Source: Volvox africanus
Taxonomy: Eukaryota; Chlorophyta; Chlorophyceae; Chlamydomonadales; Volvocaceae
Reading direction: 5' to 3'
Assembly: GCA_030268105.1 (NCBI GenBank)
Contig: BSDZ01000117.1
Span: forward strand, 248,001-312,000
Length of the DNA stretch: 64,000 bases
Shown: piece by piece, positions 12,814 to 22,368 of the stretch
Numbering within the stretch: position 1 is the stretch's first letter
Layout of the letters: each line of letters begins with the position of its first letter
The notes under the pieces: generated by a model
Seen by the model: only the letters and a program-made list of their open reading frames with translations
Told to the model about the DNA's origin: nothing
Database searches by the model: none
Made by a program: the position numbers and the translations under genes

Positions 12814-13176
12814 ATGGGGAGTTCCAGCGACGAACCACGAGGACCGCTAGATACTTTCGCCGAAGACCTAGGCCGCGCCATATTGGACGCCGCTGCTTCC
12901 TGTAATCTCAGCGCTGCGGCATTGCTTGCTGCGACGGCTGAGGCCGGCTTTCGTCCGGACCAGTTGGCGACTCTCATCGCCCAAACTACGGAGATCAGAA
13001 CTCAGCTGGGCAAGTACTTGCTGAGTTTACTGAATCTTCTCAAGAGTACTGTCGATAGGATTACCGAATCGTTTTGTACTCTTGCCTTTGCGATAGAAGT
13101 CGACTTCTATTACGCAAACCTAGGGTATTGCTTCGTGTTCCATGTCCGCGGAACACGACAATACGCCGCACACTAG
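12814..13176 (+). CDS. ORF0, small helical protein upstream of Gag (element A)
   Basis: A 120-residue frame starts at the first ATG after the leader. I do not recognise it as a known family. It is rich in predicted amphipathic helix, with a leucine-rich segment around residues 50-80. Related frames sit at the same place in element B (after splicing), element C (22369) and, decayed, in D, H and P, so it is conserved and probably translated. The first 88 nt correspond to exon 1 of the intron-bearing copies, and the intron is exactly missing here. It overlaps the start of Gag by 35 nt in another frame. Function is unknown; a role with Gag assembly or leader control is speculation. Confidence 0.6.
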   Translation: MGSSSDEPRGPLDTFAEDLGRAILDAAASCNLSAAALLAATAEAGFRPDQLATLIAQTTEIRTQLGKYLLSLLNLLKSTVDRITESFCTLAFAIEVDFYYANLGYCFVFHVRGTRQYAAH

Positions 13177-14377
13177 CTTAGCTAGCCAACCCGATTTTGT
13201 TGTGGCTGCTAGAGCTCCGGATAGAGGTCTTGAGACTGTTGGCACGCGAGCCACTCAAGAGCCCCTTGTCCTTCAGACCCCTGCTCACATAATTGTGCCG
13301 CATTCAGCAGTTAATACGAATATGGACAACACTGCTGGACCACGGGTTCTGCCGTTACCTCAAGCGCGAAGGCACGACGCCATCCCTGAGGTGATGAGAT
13401 TGTCAATTCCCGTTCCTAGGCTTAATATCTCACTGACTGAAAAGACACCAGGCCCTAGCATAGCCGATGCAACTCATGCGTACGTGCGTGACGCTAAAAA
13501 GTATCTCCAGGCTGTTCATGGTGGTGATAATGATGGTATCAGGTGTCTCTTCGTTGGTAACACCCTTGAGGGCTCAGCGAAGGACTGGTATCGCAAATGG
13601 ACCACCGCCCGGGATGAATATACTTTTGACGAGATGATCGCCGCTCTGCTGGCACGGTTCGCTACTGAGGTGCAAGCAGGTGATGTGGAGGCTCGTAAGG
13701 TTTTGGCAGCCGGTAGCTACCACATGCGTCGGGGTGAAAATGTACCTGCGTACCAGTCACGCTTCGAAGCACTTGTGACCCCCATTGCTGACCTCACCGA
13801 GACCGAGCGTGTCTTTTGGTTTAAGCGAGGCCTGACGAAACTTTTGGCTAAATGGTGCGCTACTGACTTGTCTGGGGTGCCGATCAAGTCGTATGATGCC
13901 TTGGTCACATTTGCTAAGGGTACGGAGATACGACTACTTGCCGGTGAAGAAGAAGCCAAGTCCGCCCCTCGTGCAAATGCCGTGCAAGTGCAGGATCCGC
14001 TTGGGGAAGCTGTAGCTCTAGACCAGGAACTTGGAGCGACCCACCCCTCACCTACTGCCGCGACGCGACGCAGCAACCGGCAACACAAGGCGCGCGGGGG
14101 CGCTAGCTTGGGTGTCCGTGGGTCAGGAGGAGCAGGTCCGAGCTCGGACCCAGCTAAGAGCAGGAAGCGTGGTGGTGCGCCGTCATCGGCAGCCGCACAG
14201 CGCTCTGACCCCAATGCGAAGCGGACTCGCACGGATGACTCGTTTATGCCAAAATGGAATTGCAATCGTTCCGAGTTCGAGCGTCGGAAAGTGGCCAATG
14301 TTTGTCTACAGTGCGCGGAGAGCCATCCTACGAAGGATTGCCCATTGCTGCCGCCGTTTGTACCTCAGCCGAAATAG
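13142..14377 (+). CDS. gag: Gag (element A)
   Basis: This 411-residue structural protein would form the virus-like particle and bind the element RNA. A retrotransposon Gag core lies at about residues 114-275, from YVRDAKKYLQ through the conserved W and F positions to the KGTEIR region. A basic, low-complexity linker follows, then a zinc knuckle at residues 388-400 (CLQCAESHPTKDC). The knuckle spacing is C-X2-C-X3-H-X4-C, one residue shorter than the usual retroviral C-X2-C-X4-H-X4-C. The frame ends in UAG at 14375, and the same frame stays open beyond it into Pol. The chosen ATG lies within the end of ORF0; conservation with element B begins at this methionine (MSxxxD). Confidence 0.9.
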   Translation: MSAEHDNTPHTSLASQPDFVVAARAPDRGLETVGTRATQEPLVLQTPAHIIVPHSAVNTNMDNTAGPRVLPLPQARRHDAIPEVMRLSIPVPRLNISLTEKTPGPSIADATHAYVRDAKKYLQAVHGGDNDGIRCLFVGNTLEGSAKDWYRKWTTARDEYTFDEMIAALLARFATEVQAGDVEARKVLAAGSYHMRRGENVPAYQSRFEALVTPIADLTETERVFWFKRGLTKLLAKWCATDLSGVPIKSYDALVTFAKGTEIRLLAGEEEAKSAPRANAVQVQDPLGEAVALDQELGATHPSPTAATRRSNRQHKARGGASLGVRGSGGAGPSSDPAKSRKRGGAPSSAAAQRSDPNAKRTRTDDSFMPKWNCNRSEFERRKVANVCLQCAESHPTKDCPLLPPFVPQPK

Positions 14378-14416
14378 GGGTTTGCCCGGGTTCCTGCGGA
14401 GGGGGCACCGCCCGGG
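14375..14416 (+). promoter_or_regulatory. Putative Gag-Pol UAG readthrough signal (element A)
   Basis: The UAG at 14375-14377 is followed by a 7-nt spacer, then CCCGGG (14385-14390), a 20-nt loop and CCCGGG (14411-14416), which can pair as a 6-bp stem. Gag and Pol are in the same frame. The spacer, stem position and loop length are identical in elements B, C, H, L and P, while paired bases covary. Readthrough itself is inferred. Confidence 0.75.
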
Positions 14417-15421
14417 ATTTCTGAACTAACACGTGGTCGGTGGTCATCCTTACGGCCAGCCATGAAGGCATTGTTGCCTTGCGTACTTGGACACATCGAG
14501 CGAGTCATTGCGCGACGTATCACGCTTGACGGACGTACGGGACTTCTCTGCTTCGACCCGTTGTGTAATTTGTTTACACCTCGCCGTCCCCTGTCGTCTA
14601 TCGATCTGTCTAACCACGTGGTTTTGTTCATCCCCTCATCTCTGCGTGAGATGTCGGAACAGTTGGCCATATACAGGAGGTGTAGGCGTCAATATCCAGG
14701 CACCGCCGCATGTGTTTTACTCCCCGCTTTCTGTCGGCGCAAGGCAGAGGCATCGTTAAGGGGTATGCGGCATGTCCACCGGTTCGAGCCGGGCACCGTT
14801 TTGTTTAATGGTGTGGATCGGGAGGGTACGCTGGCTCCGTGGCCAAGCACATCCTACTCGGTTGACGTTTGGTACGAAGCTCCTGACGGGGGTGCCGTAG
14901 GTCACGGACCCGCCCTAAGTGCACTGACGTTGTCTGCTGGGCAGTCGCTCGTAGATAACCGTGTCCCTGTGGTTCAGATCGGTTTGAATGGCCGTACTCT
15001 GAAGGCACTTGTTGACACCGGTGCCAGCGACGACTTCATCTCTGTCGCAGAGGTGAATGCGCTGGGGTTGTCCCCAGAGTCGTCTGATTGTCCACAGGTT
15101 ACCCTTGCTGACGGGGGTAAGCATCCCATCGTGGGCAGGATTACCCTTAGCCTATCGATAGGCCCTTTGCGTGTTGTGACCCGGCCGTACGTGCTGCAGG
15201 GCTTAGCAGAGACTGCACCGTACATAATGGGGTCGTCGACATTACGGCAGTACCGCGCGGGCATCGACATGGAGACCGCAACCCTGCATATGTGCAAGGG
15301 TACTCTGTCGATTAAGGTACCTTTCCTGTCGTTCAAACATGTCACACCAAAGGAGGGCGAAACTGAGGCGGTGCCTATGGTTAATTTCGCTGTGACCGCA
15401 ATGGCCGCGAACCAGAGCTAG
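14378..15421 (+). pseudogene. pol: Pol N-terminal part: pre-protease domain and aspartic protease (element A)
   Basis: The frame continues from Gag through the UAG. The first ATG (14462) opens a domain of about 120 residues present in every family here: LDGRTGL, FDPLCNLF, VVLFIPSS, AACVLLP, a GT-LFNGVD motif and YSVDVWYEAP. Its order of motifs recalls degenerate N6-adenine methyltransferase-like modules, but the catalytic N/D-PP-F/Y motif reads IPSS, so activity is unlikely. A retropepsin follows with LVDTGASDDFI (catalytic D-T-G) and a later flap-like region. A 7-bp deletion after 15409, relative to the copy at 59159, shifts the frame and causes the stop at 15419-15421. Confidence 0.8.
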
Positions 15422-17937
15422 TCGGGCGTAAGGAGGCCGTCCGTTTGTTACGGAAGGGTGCCCACGGACTGCTTTTAAGGCCGCGGGTGAGCTGTTGTGT
15501 CACCACTGCGCAGATTTCTGCGGATGCTGAGGTTGAGGCCCTACTGTCGCAGTATGAGGACGTCTTTAAAGATATCCCTGGCCTACCACCTATGCGTCCT
15601 GTTGATCACACAATCCCTCTCGTGCCTGGAGCGCAGCCTACGGCCCGGCCAATGTACAGGTTGAGTCCATTGGAGCTGGACGAGGTGAAGCGCCAGGTGA
15701 CGGATTAGCTTGCGAAGGGTATGATACGCCCCAGCACATCCCCGTATTCTGCACCGATTTTGTTTGTCGGTAAGAAGGATGGGACCTTGCGCATGTGCAT
15801 CGATTACCGGGGGTTAAATGCGAGTACGGTGAAAAATCGCTACCCTTTGCCACGCGTCGACGACCTGTTGGATAAGCTGAAGGGCTCGGCTTATTTTTCC
15901 TCAATTGACTTACAACAGGGCTACAATCAGATTCGCATCGCTGCCTCTGATATCCCAAAATCCGCTTTTCGGACGCCCTTCGGTCACTTTGAGTATACGG
16001 TCCTATCGTTTGGTTTGACTAATGCCCCTGCGACGTTTCAGGCGGTTATGGACCGAATGTTTAGGCCGTTTATCGACAGGTTCATTGTTTGCTACCTGGA
16101 TGACATCTTGGTATATTCTAAGACGCACGAGGAGCACTTGGAGCATCTTCGGCTCGTGCTCGACGTTATGAGGCGGGAGCAATTGTTTGCTAAACGCGCC
16201 AAATGCTTTTGGGCGCAGCCTCAGGTGGAATATTTGGGCCACATTGTGTCGGCCACTGGTGTGAAGATGGACCCACGGAAGGTCGCCGTGCTTCGTGATT
16301 GGTCCGCGCCTCGGAACCTCACGGAGCTGCGTAAGTTCCTTGGCTTGACCAATTATTTCCGAAAGTTCATTGAAAAATATTCCATCATTGCGGCCCCGCT
16401 TACTAACTTAACTCGCAAAGGCGTTTTCGTTTCGCTCGAGTCATGGACATCGCAATGCCAGCGGGCATTCGAAGAGCTCAAACGAATCGTTGCCGAAGAT
16501 GTCACCCTTGCATTCCCTGATTACTCGTTGCCATTTCGTGTTGAGGTAGTGTCTGATGCCTCAATACTTGGAAGCGGCGCTGTATTGTTACAGGAAGGGC
16601 GACCGATCGCCTTCACGAGTAAGAAGTTTTCTGGTGCGGAGATTCGCTACACCACCGGGGAACAGGAGCTTCTGGCCGTGCTGCATGCTTTAAAGGAATG
16701 GCACTGTTACCTCGAGGGACGCCCGTTTACTTTAAAGACTGACCATAAGCCCCTAACGTTTTTGCAAAGCGTTCCGACGTTGAACCGCCGTCAGGCTAGG
16801 TGGATGGAATACCTAGCTAGGTTCGACTGCACCTGGGAGTATATTTCTGGTAAATTGAATATTGCCGATGCTCTCAGTCGACATCCGTCGCTACACACTG
16901 CAATTTTGGCAGCGCCCGTCGTGCGGCCGCGTAGCGAGGAGGTACCGATCGCGACGGACCTCGCGGAGCGGTTGAAGGTTGCCTACAACGCAGACGCCTG
17001 GTTCGCGGACCCGGCTAATGTAGAAAACCTTCGCAAGCAGAATGGCCTTTGGCTACGGACGGAGGGTGCAGCTACGCAAATCGTCGTTCCGAACGACGAC
17101 GCGCTACGCTACGACATCCTTGCGCGGTTCCACGAGGACCCGTTAGCAGGACACCCTGGTAGCAAGCGATTGATCGATTTGGTGCAACGTTCCTTTTGGT
17201 GGCCTCGTTTGGCTAAGGATGCAGCGAACTTCGTCCAGACATGCAGTCTGTGCCAGCGCAATAAGGCTTTGTCCGGTAAGGGCCATGGGTTGTTGCAACC
17301 GTTGCCTGTCCCGGATGCGCCTTGGGAAAGTGTTTCCATGGACTTCGTAGTCGCGCTGCCCAAAACTGAGGGGGGATATGATGCGGTGTTCGTAATGGTC
17401 GATCGTCTGACTAAGATGGTTCACCTAGCACCATGCACATCATCCTGCACGGCTGAGCAAACCGCACGCTTGTTTTTCGACAATGTGGTTCGGTTGCACG
17501 GGGTTCCCAAAATCGTGATTTCGGACCGCGTTGGACAATTCACGTCTAAGTTTTGGGAAGCGCTCTGCAAGCTAGTTGGCATGCGTGTCAACCTGAGCAC
17601 GGCGTATCACCCGCAGACTGATGGTCAAACCGAACGCACAAACCGCACGTTGGGTGATATGTTGCGCAATTATGCTGGTCGCACACCACTTGTTTGGGAT
17701 ACATATTTGACTGCGGCAGAATTCGCGCTTAACAACACTGTTAACCGCTCTACAGGCAAAAGTCCGTTCTTTCTTAACTACGGGTTTCATCCCGCGCTAC
17801 CCGTGTGGCGTGAGTTGGAAGTGAACGTGCCTGCTGCTAAGATCTTTGCCAAGTCTTTTATGTCCCGTATCACAGACGCGAAGGCATGTTTGGACGCGGT
17901 GCAGCAACGAACGACGGAATACTACAACAAATCCTAG
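15422..17937 (+). pseudogene. pol: Pol: reverse transcriptase, RNase H and integrase (element A)
   Basis: After the frameshift the frame continues through the linker (MRPVDHTIPLVPGA) to an in-frame UAG at 15706, where homologues have Leu. The 738-residue frame from 15721 then runs to a UAG at 17935, where homologues have Lys. RT motifs: [10 protein letters not shown] with the first catalytic Asp at residue 63, [11 protein letters not shown], and YLDD at 125-128. RNase [41 protein letters not shown]. Integrase: zinc-binding H-H-C-C (GHPGSKR ... CSLCQ), catalytic SMDF, ISDR and the E of [10 protein letters not shown]. The ISDR motif is followed by V, whereas the duplicate copy has G. Lesions are few, so decay is recent. 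Confidence 0.9.
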
Positions 17938-18432
17938 CAGGATGTGACGTTTTCGGAAGGGCAACTCGTGTTGCTAAGCACCAAGAACTTGCGTTCCTTG
18001 GCCGACGGATCCCGAAAACTCTTACCCCGCTGGATTGGTCCGTATCCTGTCGTGCGCATGGTTGGGAATGTGGCTGTGGAGCTTGCATTGCCCGCTGATA
18101 TGACCATTCACCCCACGTTTCACGTATCGCTTGTCCGTCCTTATCGTGGTACAGAACCCGTCCCTGAGCCTGCTAACGCCCCTGCAGCGATCGAACCAAT
18201 TCCTGAGACCTGGATTGCTGGCAAACAGAAGTTTTACGATGTGGAGCGGGTGTTAGATTATCGCGCGCGTCGTGTGGGCCGACACCGACGTAAGCGGACA
18301 GTACACGAGTACTTGGTCAAGTGGACAGGGTATACCAGTGAGCACAACTCGTGGGAACTGGCACGCAACTTCTCGCAGGACATGAAGCCCCTGCTCGAAG
18401 AAGCCCGCAAACGTGCCACGCAAGCCCAATGA
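17938..18432 (+). pseudogene. pol: Pol C-terminus: integrase GPY/F module and chromodomain (element A)
   Basis: This segment continues the integrase frame after the UAG at 17935. It holds a GPY/F module (RWIGPYPVV, then HPTFHVSLVRPYRG). A C-terminal chromodomain follows at about 18234-18380 (YDVERVLDY ... YLVKWTGY ... HNSWELARNF). The three aromatic positions that form the methyl-lysine cage in HP1-type chromodomains (Y, W, Y) are present. A basic stretch rich in R/K/H lies between the first strand and YLVKW and is longer than in HP1. Such domains are known to steer chromovirus integration to heterochromatin. The frame ends in UGA, as do the pol frames of B, C and I. Confidence 0.85.
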
Positions 18433-18475
18433 CCCCTGCAGTCGATGCTGTATGAAGCAGCGAGGACGCTGCATA

Positions 18476-18491
18476 CGGGAGGGGGGATAAT
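18476..18491 (+). other. Polypurine tract of element A
   Basis: A purine run (CGGGAGGGGGGATAAT region) directly precedes the 3' LTR start TGTTGT. The same motif precedes LTRs in B, I, L, P and the duplicate of A. Confidence 0.8.
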
Positions 18492-19323
18492 TGTTGTGCT
18501 ACGGTTCGTTTTCCGCCGATGCGTAGGTCGATGCGACCCTACGAGGTGAAGTGCTATCTTGATGAACGCATGAACGATCAATGCATATGAACGAATCTGC
18601 ATGATATAAATGTATTCGTATATATTTATATATGCATTTGGCATGTCACCATTATCCATCGCGACATCGCATCATGGCAAATCCGCCTAGCATGCATGAA
18701 ATCCCAAATCATTGAAGTGCGCATTATGCTCGTGCTACGAAACGATGAGTAATATTATTTGATATAATATTACTTCATTACAGCACACGTTGAGAGCGCC
18801 GCACCCGTCGCGATACATGCCTTGCAACCGAATATCGTTATTCGGACCCTTGCATCATGCAAATGCCGGAAAGGCTTATACATTGTTATGCTTGGACATC
18901 GCCTATACGCAGTAGGGTTGTCACACTTAGGATCGGCCTCCTAGTGTGAACCGTACGACATCGTGATGCTGTGAGTATAACAGATGCGAGGACGGCTAAG
19001 CAAGATAAGACTTTTGATACCGGAGAACACTCGTGTGTTCTACACTATTATCACTATACGCTATTCTACTTAGCCCGAGCTAAGCCTAAACTTCGCTTAT
19101 CACCGCCGCGTGATGATTGCTTGCTTCCGGCGCTGACGGCGATTTCGTCCATTGTTGCTTCGATCTGTAAGACTGTAAGTTATATCTCTTCTTGTCTTAA
19201 AGTCTTCCGCTGTCTCTGTTTGCTCGCGCTTGCCTTGCTGTACTTGCAAGTGCTCGCGCATCGGTGTCGAAAGCCTTCAGACGCGCAGATACTTATGAGC
19301 AAACATGAAGGAGAGGTACAACA
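18492..19323 (+). repeat. Element A 3' LTR (family 1)
   Basis: The LTR is 832 bp, TGTTGTGCTACGG to TACAACA. It matches the array LTRs read on the opposite strand. AT-rich palindromes with TATATATTTATATATG at about 18620-18636 could include a promoter TATA element, which is unproven. It abuts the broken gag of element D at 19324. Confidence 0.9.
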
Positions 19324-20249
19324 TCCTCCGTGCGCATCCGCTTTGCACGGGGGTGGGAGTTTTGCACTGCAGCCGCCGACGGCGCACCTCCCCGCTTTTT
19401 GCTCTTGTCTGGACCAGAGCTTGGGCCTGCACCCGCTGATCCACGGGCCCCGGTGCCTGAACCACCATGAGCACCGCGGCGCCGCTCTGTGCGCATGACC
19501 GTCGCAGCCGACGTAGGGCGCGCAGCACCAAGGTCATGATCGTTGGTTACAACTTCATCAGTCGGATCCTGTGCTTGCACAGCATTTGCACGTGGGGTAG
19601 GTTTAGGATCATCCTGACCAGCGAGGAAACATACCTCAGTTCCCCGAGCGAATTTTACCAAGGCATCGTACGTCTGGAACGGTTCTCCAGATAAATCAGC
19701 AGCACACCATTTTGACAGAGTCTTCGTCAGGCCGTGATGAAACCAAAAGATGTGATCATCCTCGGAGAAGTTCGCAATGGGTGTCACTAGTGCTTCGAAG
19801 CGTGACTGGTACGCAGGTACATTTTCATGTGCACGCATGTAATATGTGCCTTGCGCCAATGCCTTACGGGCCTCAACATTACGTGCATGTACCTCCGTAG
19901 CAAATCGTGCAAGCAATGCAGCAATTCATCGAGCGTGAAGTCATTCCGTGCAGTGGTCCACTCGTCATACCAGTCTTTCGCCGCGCCCGAGAGGGTGTTG
20001 CCGACGAAGAGACATTTAATACCATCATTTCCACCACCATGGACCGCCTGCAGGTACTTGTTAGTATCGCGCACATATGCACGAGGTGCATCAGCAACAC
20101 TACGTCCGGGGGTCCTAGGCTTCTCATCATACGCAATATGAAGCACAGGGATCGTGAGTTTCATCACCTCAGGAATACTGGCGTGGTCCTGTATTTGAGG
20201 CGACAGCAGACCCCGTTGATCCACAGCTCCATCCATAGTCGTAGTGGTG
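19324..20249 (-). pseudogene. gag: Gag fragment of element D (family 2)
   Basis: The minus strand encodes a Gag core (YVRDTNKYLQAVHGGG, CLFVGNTLSGAAKDWYDEW, then MRAHENVPAYQSRFEALV, CAADLSGEPF) and the basic linker with SKKRGGAPSAAAVQN. A frameshift near 19905 splits the core. The frame is cut at 19324 by the LTR of element A, before the zinc knuckle, and the rest of D is not found. The N-terminus is shortened: ORF0 sequence runs nearly straight into the MDGAVDQRG segment. Confidence 0.85.
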
Positions 20250-20577
20250 ACAGTACTCTTCAGGATTGCGAGGAAGTATAGTGAATACGTGCTAAGCTGG
20301 TTCCAATCTTAGTAGTCCGTGCGATCAAAGTCTCCACTGGTCAGAATGTAACCAGTAACCAGAATGTAACAAGGTTATAACCAGGAAATATCGCAAGCAG
20401 TGCCGGACAGCTAAATTCACCTGCAACTCAGAGCACAAGCTCCCACAACAAATGCAGGCAACTAGAAAAGAACAGCAACAATCACAAACCAGAAGCAACG
20501 GTGTCCAAAATGGCACGTCCAAGTTCTTTGGCAAAGATGTCTAGAGGGCTACGTCGACCATCGTCGACATCCACCAA
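20250..20577 (-). pseudogene. ORF0 remnant of element D, with intron
   Basis: The minus strand matches ORF0 exon 1 (20577-20490, 88 nt, as in B and the array), intron 20489-20421 and part of exon 2. The codon at the position of the ATG reads TTG. The exon 2 segment is decayed. Confidence 0.6.
20421..20489 (-). other. Spliceosomal intron in ORF0 of element D
   Basis: A 69-nt segment begins GTTTGTGATTG and ends GAGTTGCAG on the minus strand, at the same place as in the array (71 nt) and element B (72 nt). Confidence 0.7.
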
Positions 20578-20645
20578 AGCAAGAACTTACTTCCGATTTA
20601 GCACCATGAGACAGTCAGGCAACGAACCTGTCTCGATACCGAATT

Positions 20646-21460
20646 TGTTGTATCCTTCCTTCTTCAATCATGCACTGAATCTGCACGTCTGAGCGTTAGC
20701 TACACGTGCATGGTGCTTACGAACAGCAAGACACTTCAGTGCGAGCAACATGACAGCGGAAGACTTAAAGATAAGGAAAGATTCAACTTACAATGATCTT
20801 CAGTTGCAAATTAGAAGTCTGCCGTCAGACCCCGCGGGAAATGCTCATCATCCGGCTGAAGATGCTATGCTGGAATAGCTCAGGCCGATAATAAATGAGT
20901 AAAACATATATATGGGAATTAGACTGAGTTAAGTACGTGAGTACTTAATTTAAAGTAGCGTCGAGCCGACTTTGGTCTCTAGGCGGCCGTCCTCGCACCT
21001 ACCATGTCGTGATACCGATGTGCAGTACAGGTCTCACTGGATTCCGATCTCAAGTGTGAGTACCTTCGTAGCACTATTCTAAATACCGCGTAATCCGTGA
21101 TATTAATGAATGCAACGCATGCAATATGCGAAGGTCCGAATATTGATATTCGGTTGCCGACCCAACCATCGAGATCGTCGCATTCTCGCATACGCGTATG
21201 GTTTATGACACAGATGAGGTAATAACATTTAAAGTATTATTACGTGGAATATTATGCCAACGGATAGATCGCGCATTAAATATCAGCATCGAGTCAAACA
21301 TGTTGACCGACAGCGCGATGTCGTAGATGATAATGCGACATGCCTGATTAGCTAGATATACTCGAATATATCATTCTAATATGATTATATCATGCTTCAT
21401 AATGCTCGAATACAATGCGGTCTACTTCGGTGCAAGTGGGGATCGAACCCGCGTACAACA
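20646..21460 (-). repeat. Element D 5' LTR (family 2)
   Basis: An 815-bp LTR runs on the minus strand from TGTTGTACGCGGG to GGATACAACA, with a primer-binding site next to it at about 20627-20642. It sits inside the RT region of element H, whose sequence resumes at 21461. Confidence 0.85.
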
Positions 21461-21795
21461 GTTGAAGGTCAATCGAGGAAAAATAAGCTGAGCTTGTCAG
21501 CTTAAAGAACAGGTCATTGACTCATGGCAATGGGTAGCAATTTTTATCATAGTCGCATTCAACCCCCGATAATCAATGCACATACGCAGCGTCCCATCCT
21601 TCTTACCGACGAACAATGTCGGTGCAGAATATGGCGATGTGCTGGGCCAAATCATACCCTTTGCGAGCAGATCCTCACTCGCCGCTTCATCCGCTCAACG
21701 GGCTCAACGGGCTTAACCTGTACATAGGTTGTGAAACGGGTTGAGCTCGGGCACAAGAGGGATCGTATGGTCAGCAGATAACATAGGTGGGAGCC
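21461..21795 (-). pseudogene. pol: RT fragment of element H
   Basis: The minus strand encodes the start of RT and the preceding linker: YNQ-proximal residues, the NRYPLP and MCIDYRGLN regions, and the upstream MIRP and P-rich segment, with several lesions. It is bounded on the left by element D and on the right by element C, whose insertion left a GAGCC duplication at 21791-21795. The matching continuation is at 27627. Confidence 0.8.
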
Positions 21796-22217
21796 TGTTG
21801 TATCCTTAATGCATTTTGGTAATTCATTAAGTATAATAATTATCTGTTTGTTATCTTATGATATAATATGTTTAATTATCAGATTAACTGTTTCATGTTC
21901 CCATCTGGCATTCAATTTGTGGATTTGGTCTCGGCTGTCGACGACCAATACTAACCGATTTCCTGAAACATCCGAACCTGTCGGTTACTCCATAACCTGT
22001 ATGGAATGGGCCATTTACCGCCTGAATGGTAAATGGTGGAACATCTGGTTCCTGGTTCACTGAATCTCCGGTTGTAGTGGTGACTTCTGAAGGTCACGCA
22101 CGGTTCGAGGCCTTATGGTCTCTCAAGTACGACCTAGTCGGCGGCTCTACTTAATCAGGCTCTGGCACAACAACCGGTATCTTTTGATACCACCCTTCGT
22201 GGGTACCATATACAACA
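21796..22217 (+). repeat. Element C 5' LTR
   Basis: The LTR is 422 bp, TGTTGTATCC to TATACAACA, about half the length of family 1 and 2 LTRs. It has a 10-bp stretch near 21938 missing from the 3' LTR. Confidence 0.95.
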
Positions 22218-22220
22218 AGC

Positions 22221-22232
22221 TGGTATCGAGAC
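22221..22232 (+). other. Primer-binding site of element C
   Basis: TGGTATCGAGAC starts three bases after the 5' LTR and equals the core of the site in families 1 and 2. It diverges after 12 bases. Confidence 0.7.
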
Positions 22233-22368
22233 TGTTCCTCCCTGGGACGTCTCGTCAAGTCTTCCGAAAGCTGAAATCGTTCAAGCCTTCTCAAGTCTTT
22301 CTGTGGTAACTGCTCAAGCCACTCTAACCGCGCAACGCGCTCAAACCACTCAAGCTGCCCTTTTATAA

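Larger units (their letters stand above)
15301..20248 (+). repeat. Segmental duplication, copy 1
   Basis: This segment is nearly identical to 59050-64000 at an offset of 43749-43756. It covers the pol of element A from the protease end, the 3' LTR, and the unrelated neighbouring gag of element D. Differences seen are a 7-bp indel (15409/59159), a 4-bp indel near 17263/61010, and a few substitutions. Because the match crosses the LTR edge, it is a DNA duplication and not two insertions. It may extend past the window. Confidence 0.9.

Noticed and set aside
13717..14298. A 193-codon minus-strand frame opposite Gag of element A
   Set aside because: It is a shadow of a GC-rich coding strand; the plus strand has the Gag core and zinc knuckle.
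15706..17937. UAG meaning Gln in the host nuclear code
   Set aside because: The long Pol frames of B and C use no internal UAG or UAA at Gln positions, and the extra UAGs in A sit where homologues have Leu and Lys. Ordinary nonsense mutation is simpler.
21430..21460. GGGTTCGATCCCC at the start of family-2 LTRs, resembling a tRNA T-arm or pol III box B
   Set aside because: No matching box A or cloverleaf could be found, and other LTR copies vary at this site. Probably chance.
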